A DNA stretch of 29,839 nt from JBQTJJ01 sp052387235 (lineage in GTDB: Bacteria; Actinomycetota; Acidimicrobiia; Acidimicrobiales; GCA-2861595), in contig JBQTJJ010000087.1 of NCBI GenBank assembly GCA_052387235.1, positions 1-29,839 of the forward strand, read 5' to 3'. Shown in pieces: positions 18,343-25,284 of the stretch. The notes under the pieces were generated by a model. The model saw only the letters and a list, made by a program, of their open reading frames with translations, was not told where the DNA came from and made no database searches. A program made the translations under genes and the position numbers. Positions within the stretch are counted from its first letter, which is position 1, and the number at the start of each line of letters is the position of its first letter.

Positions 18343-19599
18343 GTGCTCCGGCGCACGCTTCTCGCTGTCCTGCTGATCGCCAGCCTCCTCGCGACCTCGA
18401 CGACGGTCGCGTCCGGGGCCGAGTCGGTCCTGGCCCGCAAGGCACGGGAGCAGCAGGAGGCCCGCCAGTCCGAGATCAAGAACGAGCTGCGCACCCTGCG
18501 CGAGGAGGTCTCGGAGGCTTCGGAGCAGGAGACCTCGCTGCTCGACCGCCTCGACCGCGTGCAGGAGCGGCGCAAGGGCCTCGATGCCCGGGTGGCCGGG
18601 CTCGACCGCCAGGTGGCCTCGGTGGAGAAGGAGGCCCGGGAGGCCGAGGCCGCCCTCGAAGTGGTCCAGTCGGAGTTCGTCCGGGCCCAGACCCAGCTGG
18701 CCGTGGCGAACGAGGCACTGGGCCGGGAGCACCGAAAGCTGCGGGCCCGGGCCGTCGCCGCCTACATCGCCAACCCGTCGTCCAGCGCGGCGGAGATGCT
18801 GCTGCAGGCCCGGGACATGCGCGACATCGCCGCCACCGCGGGCTACCTGCAGACGGTGGTGGAGGTGCAGCGCGATGCGGTGCGCGACTACACCGAGCGG
18901 CGCGACGCCACCGACGCGCTCCGGGCCGATGTCGAGGTGCAGAAGGACGTGGCCAAGCGCCAGCGCGACCTGGTGGTGAACCGGCTGTCCGACCTGGAGG
19001 GACTGCGGGCCGAGCAGGTCGCGGTGCGCAGCCAGCTGGCGGCCGACGAGGCCGAGCAGGCCCGGCTGCTGGAGGAGGTGCGCCGGCGCAAGGCCGAGTT
19101 CGAGTCCGAGATCGGCGCCCTGCGGGCCGAGTCGACCACGGTGAGCGCCCTGCTGCAGGGCCTGAGGACGGGCCTGGAAGGCGCCCCCGCCGCCGCCCGC
19201 CCCGGAGCCCTCAGCTCCCCCCTCCCCGGGTCGCCCGTCACTTCGATGTTCGGGTCCCGCCTGCACCCGATCTTCGCCACGGTGCGCATGCACGACGGCG
19301 TGGACTTCGCGGCCGTCCAGGGCACGCCCATCCGGGCCGCGGCCGGCGGCACCGTGGTGTCGGCCGCCGTGCGGGGCGGGTACGGCAACGCCACCATCGT
19401 CAACCACGGAAACGGGCTGGCCACCCTGTACGCCCACCAGAGCGAGATGTTCGTGATCGCGGGCTCGTCGGTGAAGGCCGGACAGGTGATCGGGGCGGTC
19501 GGTTCCACCGGGTTCTCCACCGGGCCCCACCTGCACTTCGAGGTGCGGGTGCAGGGGGTTCCCGTGGACCCGCTGCCGTATCTCGCCGTCTCCCGTTAG
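18343..19599 (+). CDS. Secreted coiled-coil M23 (LytM) peptidoglycan endopeptidase, EnvC-like
   Basis: A 418-residue protein. Residues 1-25 form a signal peptide (RR, hydrophobic LLAVLLIASLLA, then SGA-E). Residues about 28-280 are charged heptad-rich coiled coil (EQQEARQSEIKNELRTLREE, later RQRDLVVNRLSDLE). The C-terminal LytM domain (about 300-410) has the zinc ligands of HDGVD (H317, D321) and GPHLHFE (H396, H398). The full set of ligands predicts an active enzyme, unlike EnvC, whose LytM domain is degenerate and only activates amidases. Position directly after ftsX supports control by FtsEX, as for EnvC in E. coli, CwlO in Bacillus and RipC in mycobacteria. GTG 18343 is the start that gives the signal peptide. 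A sigma-28-like promoter lies just upstream. Confidence 0.93.
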   Translation: MLRRTLLAVLLIASLLATSTTVASGAESVLARKAREQQEARQSEIKNELRTLREEVSEASEQETSLLDRLDRVQERRKGLDARVAGLDRQVASVEKEAREAEAALEVVQSEFVRAQTQLAVANEALGREHRKLRARAVAAYIANPSSSAAEMLLQARDMRDIAATAGYLQTVVEVQRDAVRDYTERRDATDALRADVEVQKDVAKRQRDLVVNRLSDLEGLRAEQVAVRSQLAADEAEQARLLEEVRRRKAEFESEIGALRAESTTVSALLQGLRTGLEGAPAAARPGALSSPLPGSPVTSMFGSRLHPIFATVRMHDGVDFAAVQGTPIRAAAGGTVVSAAVRGGYGNATIVNHGNGLATLYAHQSEMFVIAGSSVKAGQVIGAVGSTGFSTGPHLHFEVRVQGVPVDPLPYLAVSR

Positions 19600-19657
19600 G
19601 CCGCCGCGCCTCGTCGCCCGCTCCGCCGCACGTTTGTCAGCGGCTGTGGCTGGGCAA

Positions 19658-19712
19658 CAACTCACCTACTCGGGAAGACCCGGGGCGGTGAGACCGCAGA
19701 GGAGGTGAGTTG
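19658..19712 (+). promoter_or_regulatory. Hairpin that would sequester the ribosome site of the DUF6458 gene
   Basis: CAACTCACCT (19658-19667) is the exact complement of AGGTGAGTTG (19703-19712); three more pairs (ctc 1969-71, gag 19699-19701) extend the stem past one mismatch. The right arm contains most of the Shine-Dalgarno GGAGGTGAG just before ATG 19714. Folding would block initiation. A weak TTGTCA box lies at 19634, so the whole hairpin could be in the leader. Confidence 0.55.
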
Positions 19713-19713
19713 C

Positions 19714-19935
19714 ATGGGTATCGGTGTGAGCGTCTTTCTCCTGGCAGTCGGAGCCATCCTGGCTTTCGCCATCGACGTGACGACCGAGGGTGTGAACCTC
19801 GACACGGTCGGCGTGATCCTGATGATCGTCGGCGCCATCGGCCTGTTGGCTTCAATGCTGTTCTGGAGCAGCTTCAGCCCGTACGGACGGAGTGGCCGCG
19901 ACGAGGTCATCGTGCGCGACCGAGAGGTCGTCTGA
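19714..19935 (+). CDS. DUF6458-type small two-helix membrane protein
   Basis: A 73-residue protein with two membrane helices (about 2-22 and 31-52) separated by a short DVTTEGVNLDTVG loop, and a charged cytoplasmic tail ending RDEVIVRDREVV. The pattern MGIGVSVFLLAVGAILAFA followed by VNLDTVGVILMIVGAIG matches the actinobacterial DUF6458 family as I recall it; no function is established. ATG 19714 follows the Shine-Dalgarno GGAGGTGAG at normal spacing. The ribosome site is half of a perfect 10-bp inverted repeat, suggesting translational control. A strong bidirectional terminator lies 36 nt after the stop. Confidence 0.85.
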   Translation: MGIGVSVFLLAVGAILAFAIDVTTEGVNLDTVGVILMIVGAIGLLASMLFWSSFSPYGRSGRDEVIVRDREVV

Positions 19936-19971
19936 TCTCCTGCTGCACTCCTCACCCGTGTAGTCGAAGAA

Positions 19972-20007
19972 CGAAACAGCCGCCTCGTTGCCGGGGCGGC
20001 TGTTTCG
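19972..20007. terminator. Bidirectional hairpin terminator between DUF6458 and ferredoxin genes
   Basis: Arms cgaaacagccgcc (19972-19984) and ggcggctgtttcg (19995-20007), perfect 13-bp stem with a 10-nt loop. Both flanking genes point at it. The TTTC on each side of the stem base gives a short U-run in either transcript. Confidence 0.85.
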
Positions 20008-20016
20008 CGTCACGGT

Positions 20017-20256
20017 TCAGCTCTCGATGAAGATGCACTCTCCCGGGCAGTCCTCGGCCGCGTGCACCACGTCGCGCTCGCGTCCCGCCGGCACGTGGGC
20101 CAGCCCGTCCGACATCCCCGGGTCGTTGCGGACGACGTCGCCGTCGACCACGTAGGCGATGCCGTCCTCGAGGAGGACGAACACCTCGGGGCAGTGGTCG
20201 ACGCACAACCCGTCGCCGGTGCACAGGTCCTGGTCGATCCACACGCTGAGGGCCAC
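20017..20256 (-). CDS. Single-cluster ferredoxin (79 aa)
   Basis: A small acidic ferredoxin starting at GTG 20256 after GGCAGGAT. Cluster ligands are C12, C18 and C70 (CP), with Asp at position 15 where a [4Fe-4S] ferredoxin usually has its second Cys: CTGDGLCVDHCP. This C-x2-D-x2-C-x3-C-P pattern is that of Pyrococcus furiosus ferredoxin, where Asp is a labile ligand and the cluster switches between [3Fe-4S] and [4Fe-4S]. C22 and C74 could form the disulfide seen in that protein. It carries single electrons in the cytoplasm; actinobacterial relatives often serve cytochromes P450. The partner is not visible; the hydrogenase genes are 1 kb away but behind a divergent transporter. Confidence 0.9.
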   Translation of the reverse strand: MALSVWIDQDLCTGDGLCVDHCPEVFVLLEDGIAYVVDGDVVRNDPGMSDGLAHVPAGRERDVVHAAEDCPGECIFIES

Positions 20257-20331
20257 GTCGCCATCCTGCCAGCCCTGGCCGCCCTGTACCCGTCGGGCCA
20301 CGGCGCCGTCCGGAGAACCGCGTCCCGGCGG

Positions 20332-20337
20332 TAGAAT
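20332..20337 (+). promoter_or_regulatory. Putative -10 box giving a leaderless transporter transcript
   Basis: TAGAAT followed by 6 nt (cgagcg) to ATG 20344, the classic spacing for a leaderless actinobacterial message. There is no Shine-Dalgarno before that ATG, which supports both the promoter and the start. Confidence 0.55.
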
Positions 20338-20343
20338 CGAGCG

Positions 20344-21054
20344 ATGTTCACGAGGTCGGGCGGGGCTCGACCGGCCGGTCCGGTCCCCTCTCGTACCGAC
20401 GAGCACGGCCACCCGGCCCCCCTCCCCCCCCCGCCCGCCGACCGCCAGGCGGCAGTGGGCCGGGCCCGGCTGCTGAACAAGGTCACCATCGCATGGAACG
20501 GGGTCGAGGGCGTGGTGGCGGTGGCGGCGGGGGCCGTGGCCGGATCCGTGAGCCTGATCGGGTTCGGGCTCGACTCCGGCATCGAGGTCACCGCGGCGGT
20601 GATCCTGGCCTGGCGGCTGCGCCAGGAGCGGGGCGGCGGCTGCATGCAGGAGGACGACCGCCGGGCCACCCGGGCCATCGCCGTGGGCTTCGGGCTGCTG
20701 GCCGCCTACGTGGTCGTCGAGTCGCTCCGCGAGCTGCTCACCGGCGCGGAGCCCGAGGCCAGCATTCCCGGGATCGTGGTGGCCGCCCTGTCGCTGGTCG
20801 TGATGCCGATGCTGGCCCGGGCCAAGCGCGGGCTGGCGCCGGCCCTCGGGTCGCGGGCGGTGGTGGCCGACGCGGCCCAGACCCGCCTGTGCGCGGTGCT
20901 GTCGGGCGTCCTCCTGGTCGGGCTCGGCCTCAATGCCCTGCTCGGCTGGTGGTGGGCCGATCCGTCGGCCGGCCTCGGCATCGCCGGCCTGGCCGGCGTG
21001 GAGGCGGCTCGCACGTGGCGGGCGGAGTCGCTCGAGGACACGTGCTGCGCCTGA
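20344..21054 (+). CDS. CDF-like cation transporter (six membrane helices)
   Basis: A 236-residue protein with a roughly 40-residue Pro/His-containing N-terminal tail and six hydrophobic helices in the cation diffusion facilitator layout. The helix 2 metal motif appears as GFGLDSGIEV and the helix 5 motif as ADAAQTRLC, so Asp/Glu and Asp/Gln/Cys replace the HxxxD sites of standard zinc CDF proteins. The C terminus is very short and ends TCC, without the usual cytoplasmic metallochaperone-like domain. I recall this compact subgroup in actinobacteria annotated only as cation transporters. The metal is unknown; nickel is tempting because hydrogenase genes follow 225 nt downstream, but nothing in the sequence proves it. 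Start supported by a leaderless-type -10 box. Confidence 0.75.
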   Translation: MFTRSGGARPAGPVPSRTDEHGHPAPLPPPPADRQAAVGRARLLNKVTIAWNGVEGVVAVAAGAVAGSVSLIGFGLDSGIEVTAAVILAWRLRQERGGGCMQEDDRRATRAIAVGFGLLAAYVVVESLRELLTGAEPEASIPGIVVAALSLVVMPMLARAKRGLAPALGSRAVVADAAQTRLCAVLSGVLLVGLGLNALLGWWWADPSAGLGIAGLAGVEAARTWRAESLEDTCCA

Positions 21055-21279
21055 GGGACCGGGCCTCGCAGGCCTGAGGTCGCACCCGGCCTGCTGATCC
21101 ACCACCGCGCACCGCCGCCGGGGATCGCCACAGAAGTCCCGTTTGCCCGGTGAGGGTCGGACCGAATCGGGGCCCGGCGGGGCCGGGGGCTGTTGCGCAC
21201 GCGCTCGGGCGCCGATGAAGACACGATGCCGGCGCGCCCCTCGCCGGCCGACCGCACCCCGATCCAGGAGGTGGGCGCA

Positions 21280-22551
21280 GTGCCCGACATCGCAGCCGAC
21301 ACCCCGGCCGCCCGACTGCTCCGCAAGCTCGGACCCGTCACCAGGTTCCACGAAAAGGCCGAGGTCGGCGACCTCGGGCTGCCGGCGCGGGTGTCCATGG
21401 AGGAGTACCTGGAGCCCTACGCCGTCGCCGGTCCCAACAGCCGGCTCGGCCCGCTGGAGAAGGTGCACGTCTTCTGGTTCGCCGGCGCCAGCTGCGACGG
21501 CTGCACCGTGTCGGTGACCGGCGCCCGGTCGCCCAGCCTGGAGAGCCTCCTGATGGGTGCCCATCCCGGGCTGCCCCGCGTCATACTCCACCACCCGGTC
21601 GTGAACCTCGAGTCCGGGCCCGCGTTCCTCCTGCCCATGGAGCAGGCGGTGCAGGGCCGGCTCGGCTCGCCCTTCGTCCTCGTGGTCGAGGGATCGCTCT
21701 GCGACGAGACAGCGGCCGTGGCCCGGGGCGGCTACTGGTGCGGGCAGGGTGAGGAGCCGTGGGGGCGCCAGGGCGAGCTGCGCGACGTCACCGCGTCCGA
21801 GTGGGTGGCGCGCCTCGCTCCCCACGCCGCCGCCACCATCGCCGTCGGCACCTGCGCCACGTGGGGCGGGATCCCGGCCGCCGTCGGCAACCCCCTCGGC
21901 GCCATGGGCGTCATCGACTTCCTGGGCAACGGGTACCGCAGCGCCGCCGGGCTTCCCGTCGTGAACATCCCCGGCTGCGCGCCCGTCGGCGACAACTTCA
22001 CCGAGACGGCAGCCGCCCTCCTCTACTTCCTCCAGGGCTTCGGCCCCCTTCCCGAGTTCGACGACCTGGGCCGGCCGGCGTGGCTGTACGGCGAGACCGT
22101 GCACCGCCAGTGCGGGCGGGGCGCGTACTTCGAGGAGGGGACCTTCGCGACCGAGTTCGGCGACAAGGAGTGCCTGGTGGAGATCGGGTGCTGGGGTCCC
22201 GTCGTCCAGTGCAACATCGGCTCCCGGGGCGCCATCAACAACGCCGGCGGCTGCATGAGCGTCGGCGGGGCCTGCATCGGCTGCACCATGCCCGGCTTCC
22301 CCGACCAGTTCGCGCCCTTCTACGCCCGCCCGCCGTCCGAGGTGGCGTCGAGCTCCCCGGCCCGCCTGCGCCGGGGCGTCACCGACCCCCAGCGCCGCTA
22401 CAGGGAGGCCCGGCTGGGCGGGCTCGGCGACATCCACGCCGGCTGGGCCGACACCAGCCTGTCGCGCGACTCCCGCCAGCCCGCCCCCCGGCGGTTCTAC
22501 CGGCGACCACGGCCCGAGGGTGCGCCCGCGACGGCGGGAAGGAGCAGCTAG
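21280..22551 (+). CDS. [NiFe] hydrogenase small (electron-transfer) subunit
   Basis: A 423-residue subunit from GTG 21280, chosen for the strong AGGAGGTG 7 nt upstream; an ATG at 21226 is in frame but has no such site. Ligands by position: proximal cluster C72, C75 (CDGC), C192 (GTCA), C233 (PGCAP); distal cluster H275, C278, C298, C304; medial cluster C311, C332, C335, plus C325 at the place where standard enzymes have a Pro. Three [4Fe-4S] clusters are therefore predicted. It passes electrons from H2 oxidised in the large subunit. There is no Tat signal and no C-terminal membrane anchor, so the enzyme should be cytoplasmic or peripheral. Overall likeness is to actinobacterial group 1 uptake (atmospheric H2) hydrogenases; the precise subgroup is uncertain because group 1h enzymes have Asp in place of the second Cys of CDGC. 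Confidence 0.93.
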   Translation: MPDIAADTPAARLLRKLGPVTRFHEKAEVGDLGLPARVSMEEYLEPYAVAGPNSRLGPLEKVHVFWFAGASCDGCTVSVTGARSPSLESLLMGAHPGLPRVILHHPVVNLESGPAFLLPMEQAVQGRLGSPFVLVVEGSLCDETAAVARGGYWCGQGEEPWGRQGELRDVTASEWVARLAPHAAATIAVGTCATWGGIPAAVGNPLGAMGVIDFLGNGYRSAAGLPVVNIPGCAPVGDNFTETAAALLYFLQGFGPLPEFDDLGRPAWLYGETVHRQCGRGAYFEEGTFATEFGDKECLVEIGCWGPVVQCNIGSRGAINNAGGCMSVGGACIGCTMPGFPDQFAPFYARPPSEVASSSPARLRRGVTDPQRRYREARLGGLGDIHAGWADTSLSRDSRQPAPRRFYRRPRPEGAPATAGRSS

Positions 22552-22553
22552 CC

Positions 22554-24455
22554 ATGTGCTTCAACAACCTGCCGATCGAGATCGACGCCTCGGGCAGGGC
22601 CCGCCTCACCGAGGACGTGCCCGAGCCGTTCTCCCTGCGCACGGCGAGCCCCATGGTCGCCCAGACCGACGCCGACCGGGAGGCCCGGATCGAGCGGCTC
22701 CTGGCGGCCAACGGGCACGTGAAGGAGCTGAACATGGACCCGGTCACGCGCGTGGCCGGCGCCCTGGCCGTGCACGTGTCGGCCGATCTGATGGAGGGCC
22801 GGCACCTCGACGCCCACGTCCAGGCCAAGCTGTTCCGCGGCTACGAGGTGATCCTGCAGGGGCGTGACCCGAGAGACGCCATCTTCGTGTCCTCCCGAGC
22901 CTGTGGCGTGTGCGGCGGCGTGCACTCCCACGCTGCCGCCTACGCCATCGAGATGGCCATGGGCCTGGCCCCGCCGCCCCTCGGCACCGTGATCCGCAAC
23001 ATGCAGGAATCGGCCGAGATGGGCTACGACAACCCGCTCCACCTCTACCTGCTGGCCGGGCCGGACTACTCCGAGTCGGTGGTGCGGGCCGTCAACCCGG
23101 AGCTGTGGCCCCGGGCCGAGCGCTGGTTGTGCCCCGGGGTCGACCACCACGGCTTCCGCACCATGGCCGACCTCATGACCGCCCTCAACCCCCTCACCGG
23201 GTCCCTCTACCGGGAGGGGCTGGAGTTCACCCGCCTGTCCCGCCAGATGTTCGTGATCCTGGCCGGCAAGTACCCGCACCCCCAGACGGTGGTGCCGGGC
23301 GGCGTGTCGTCCACGGTCAGCATGCAGACGCTAAACGAGTACCACTCGCTGCTGTCCCAGGTGTTCGACTACGCCCAGCGGATGCTGGCCGTGTGGAACG
23401 ACATCCCCGAGTTCTTCTACGACTGCGACGACCGCTACCGCGACGTCGGCAGCCGTCCCATGAACCTGATCGACCCGGGCTACTGGGACGATCCGTACGC
23501 CTACGACGCGAGCTACGCCACCTGTGACGACTGGGGCCGGAAGCGGTGGTCCACGCCCGGCGTGATCATCGACGGCCAGCTCGTCACCACCCGCCTCACC
23601 GACATCAACATCGGATGGGAGGAGTTCGTCTCCCACGCGTACTACGAGCACTGGAAGGGCGACCGCTGGACCACCGACCCCAACGGGAACCCGATCAGCC
23701 CGTACCACCCGTGGAACAAGGAGACCCTGCCCAAGCCGGGCGCCCGCGACTTCAAGGACAAGTACACGTGGGCCTGCACGCCCCGCTGGGACCGCAACGT
23801 GGTGGAGGCCGGCGCCTACGCCCGGCTGTTCACCACCGCCATGGCCCGGCTGCAGCCCGCCAACGACTTCCTGGAGCCCACGGGCCGCAGCCTGCGCATG
23901 CTCATCCCGAAGGGCATGACCCCCGAGGTCGAGGTGGAGTGGTACGTGCCCGAGGTGTGGAACGCGCTGGAGCGCAACCGGGGACGGGCGTACCACTACG
24001 TGTTCTCGCAGCTGGTGGGACTGGCCAACCTGATGGAGGCCTACCGCCTCTTCGGGACCGGCGAGCGGCGGGTGGCCGCCTTCGACCCGACCGAGCTCGA
24101 CCGCCACATGCCCAGGGACGAGCGCCGCAGCGTGGGATGGTGGGGCGCCGGGCGCGGCTGGCTCACCCACCACATGGTCATGGACAAGGGCAGGATCACG
24201 AACTACCAGATCTGCACCCCGTCCACGATCAACGCGTCGCCACGCGACCCGTGGGGCCAGCCCGGTCCCTACGAGGAGGCGGTGATGAACACCCCGATCA
24301 TCGAGGACATCTCGGACCCCTCCAGGTTCACCTCGATCGACATGCTTCGGACGGTGCGCAGCTTCGATCCCTGCATGCCGTGCACGACCCACCTGGACAC
24401 CGGGAAGGGGAAGGTCCTGCGCGAGGTGACGACCTGCTCCTGCGGTGCCGACTGA
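22554..24455 (+). CDS. [NiFe] hydrogenase large (catalytic) subunit
   Basis: A 633-residue subunit starting 2 nt after the small subunit, behind GGAAGGAG. The nickel-binding L1 motif RACGVCGGVH is at residues 115-124 (C117, C120) and the L2 motif DPCMPCTTH at 605-613 (C607, C610). Twenty residues follow H613 and should be removed by an endopeptidase after nickel insertion; that protease gene is next. The N-terminal MCFNNLPIEIDASGRA extension and large size fit actinobacterial uptake hydrogenases. The enzyme splits H2 to protons and electrons, probably feeding the respiratory chain at low H2. No hyp maturation genes, cytochrome or quinone-linking partner lies in the window, so these must be elsewhere. 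Confidence 0.96.
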   Translation: MCFNNLPIEIDASGRARLTEDVPEPFSLRTASPMVAQTDADREARIERLLAANGHVKELNMDPVTRVAGALAVHVSADLMEGRHLDAHVQAKLFRGYEVILQGRDPRDAIFVSSRACGVCGGVHSHAAAYAIEMAMGLAPPPLGTVIRNMQESAEMGYDNPLHLYLLAGPDYSESVVRAVNPELWPRAERWLCPGVDHHGFRTMADLMTALNPLTGSLYREGLEFTRLSRQMFVILAGKYPHPQTVVPGGVSSTVSMQTLNEYHSLLSQVFDYAQRMLAVWNDIPEFFYDCDDRYRDVGSRPMNLIDPGYWDDPYAYDASYATCDDWGRKRWSTPGVIIDGQLVTTRLTDINIGWEEFVSHAYYEHWKGDRWTTDPNGNPISPYHPWNKETLPKPGARDFKDKYTWACTPRWDRNVVEAGAYARLFTTAMARLQPANDFLEPTGRSLRMLIPKGMTPEVEVEWYVPEVWNALERNRGRAYHYVFSQLVGLANLMEAYRLFGTGERRVAAFDPTELDRHMPRDERRSVGWWGAGRGWLTHHMVMDKGRITNYQICTPSTINASPRDPWGQPGPYEEAVMNTPIIEDISDPSRFTSIDMLRTVRSFDPCMPCTTHLDTGKGKVLREVTTCSCGAD

Positions 24456-25227
24456 GCCGGCCGACGGCTCGCCCGTGTCCGTCCTCATCGGCGGCGTGGG
24501 CGAGCTGTTCCAGGGCGACCTGGACGTCGGCCGGGCCGCGGTGGAGCGCCTGGCCACCGAGGACCTCGGGGACCACGTGCTGGTGGAGGACCTGCACTAC
24601 GGGGCGGTGGCGGTGGCCCAGCGCCTGGAGGAGCTCCGGCCGTCGCACCTCGTCCTCGTGGGTGGGGTGGTGCGGGGCCGGCCCGCCGGGACGGTGGAGC
24701 GCCGGCGCCCGGACCTGTCCGGCATGACCCCGGCCCGGGTCCAGCTGGCGGTGGGCGACGCCGTGACCGGCTACGTGTCCGTCGACCTGGTGGTCGAGGT
24801 GGCGGCCGGCCTCGGCGTCCTTCCCCGCCATACCGTCGCCATCGAGGTCGAGCCCGCCGTCACCGGGCTGTCGGAGCACCTCTCGCCCGAGGGCCGGGCC
24901 GGGTTGGAGGATGCGCTCCACCTGGTGCGGGCCGAGGTCGCCCGGGCCCCGCTGCTCGACCTGGCCCGGCGCATCGGGACCCGCTGCCGTGAGGACCTCG
25001 ACCGCCTCGGGCCGGCGCCGGCCGTGCGCACGCTGGTGGCGCTGGTGGACGCGGTGGAGGTCCTGTGCGAGGAGGGCCGGTGGGGGCGCATCCACGTGCT
25101 CCGGGACCGCCTCCGCCGCCAGCTCGACGCCGGGGAGACGGGCGAGGGCCTGGACACCCTCGACTGGGCCCTGCTGTGGGCCCTGCTGGAGGGGCTGGAC
25201 CGGGCCGTCGCCGGCACGGTCCACTGA
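24445..25227 (+). CDS. Hydrogenase maturation endopeptidase (HyaD/HybD family) with extra C-terminal helical domain
   Basis: A 260-residue protein overlapping the large-subunit end by 11 nt from GTG 24445 (an in-frame GTG at 24475 is the alternative). Residues 11-170 have the HybD-type alpha/beta fold: SVLIGGVGELFQGDLDVG, VEDLHYGAVAVAQRLEEL, LVLVGGVV, AVGDAVTGYVSVDLVVEVAAGLG. Such proteases cut the C-terminal tail of the large subunit once nickel is in place. In HybD nickel is held by Glu16, Asp62 and His93; here the Glu position in GDLDVG is non-acidic or shifted and the His region has TGYVSVD without His, while Asp of VEDLHYG remains. Residues about 175-260 are an Arg/Leu-rich helical extension of unknown role. 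Tight linkage to the hydrogenase makes the assignment firm. Confidence 0.85.
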   Translation: MPTEPADGSPVSVLIGGVGELFQGDLDVGRAAVERLATEDLGDHVLVEDLHYGAVAVAQRLEELRPSHLVLVGGVVRGRPAGTVERRRPDLSGMTPARVQLAVGDAVTGYVSVDLVVEVAAGLGVLPRHTVAIEVEPAVTGLSEHLSPEGRAGLEDALHLVRAEVARAPLLDLARRIGTRCREDLDRLGPAPAVRTLVALVDAVEVLCEEGRWGRIHVLRDRLRRQLDAGETGEGLDTLDWALLWALLEGLDRAVAGTVH

Positions 25228-25284
25228 GCGGGCTGCACTCGCGGGACGGGGCTCCCGATGCCGGGCCCTGGTCCCGCCGGAGGT

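Noticed and set aside
20017..20256. Ferredoxin as part of the hydrogenase operon
   Set aside because: It is on the opposite strand, separated by a divergent transporter with its own promoter.
21062..21074. ggcct/aggcc mini-hairpin after the transporter gene as terminator
   Set aside because: Only 5 bp and no T-tract; such stems are expected by chance at this GC content.
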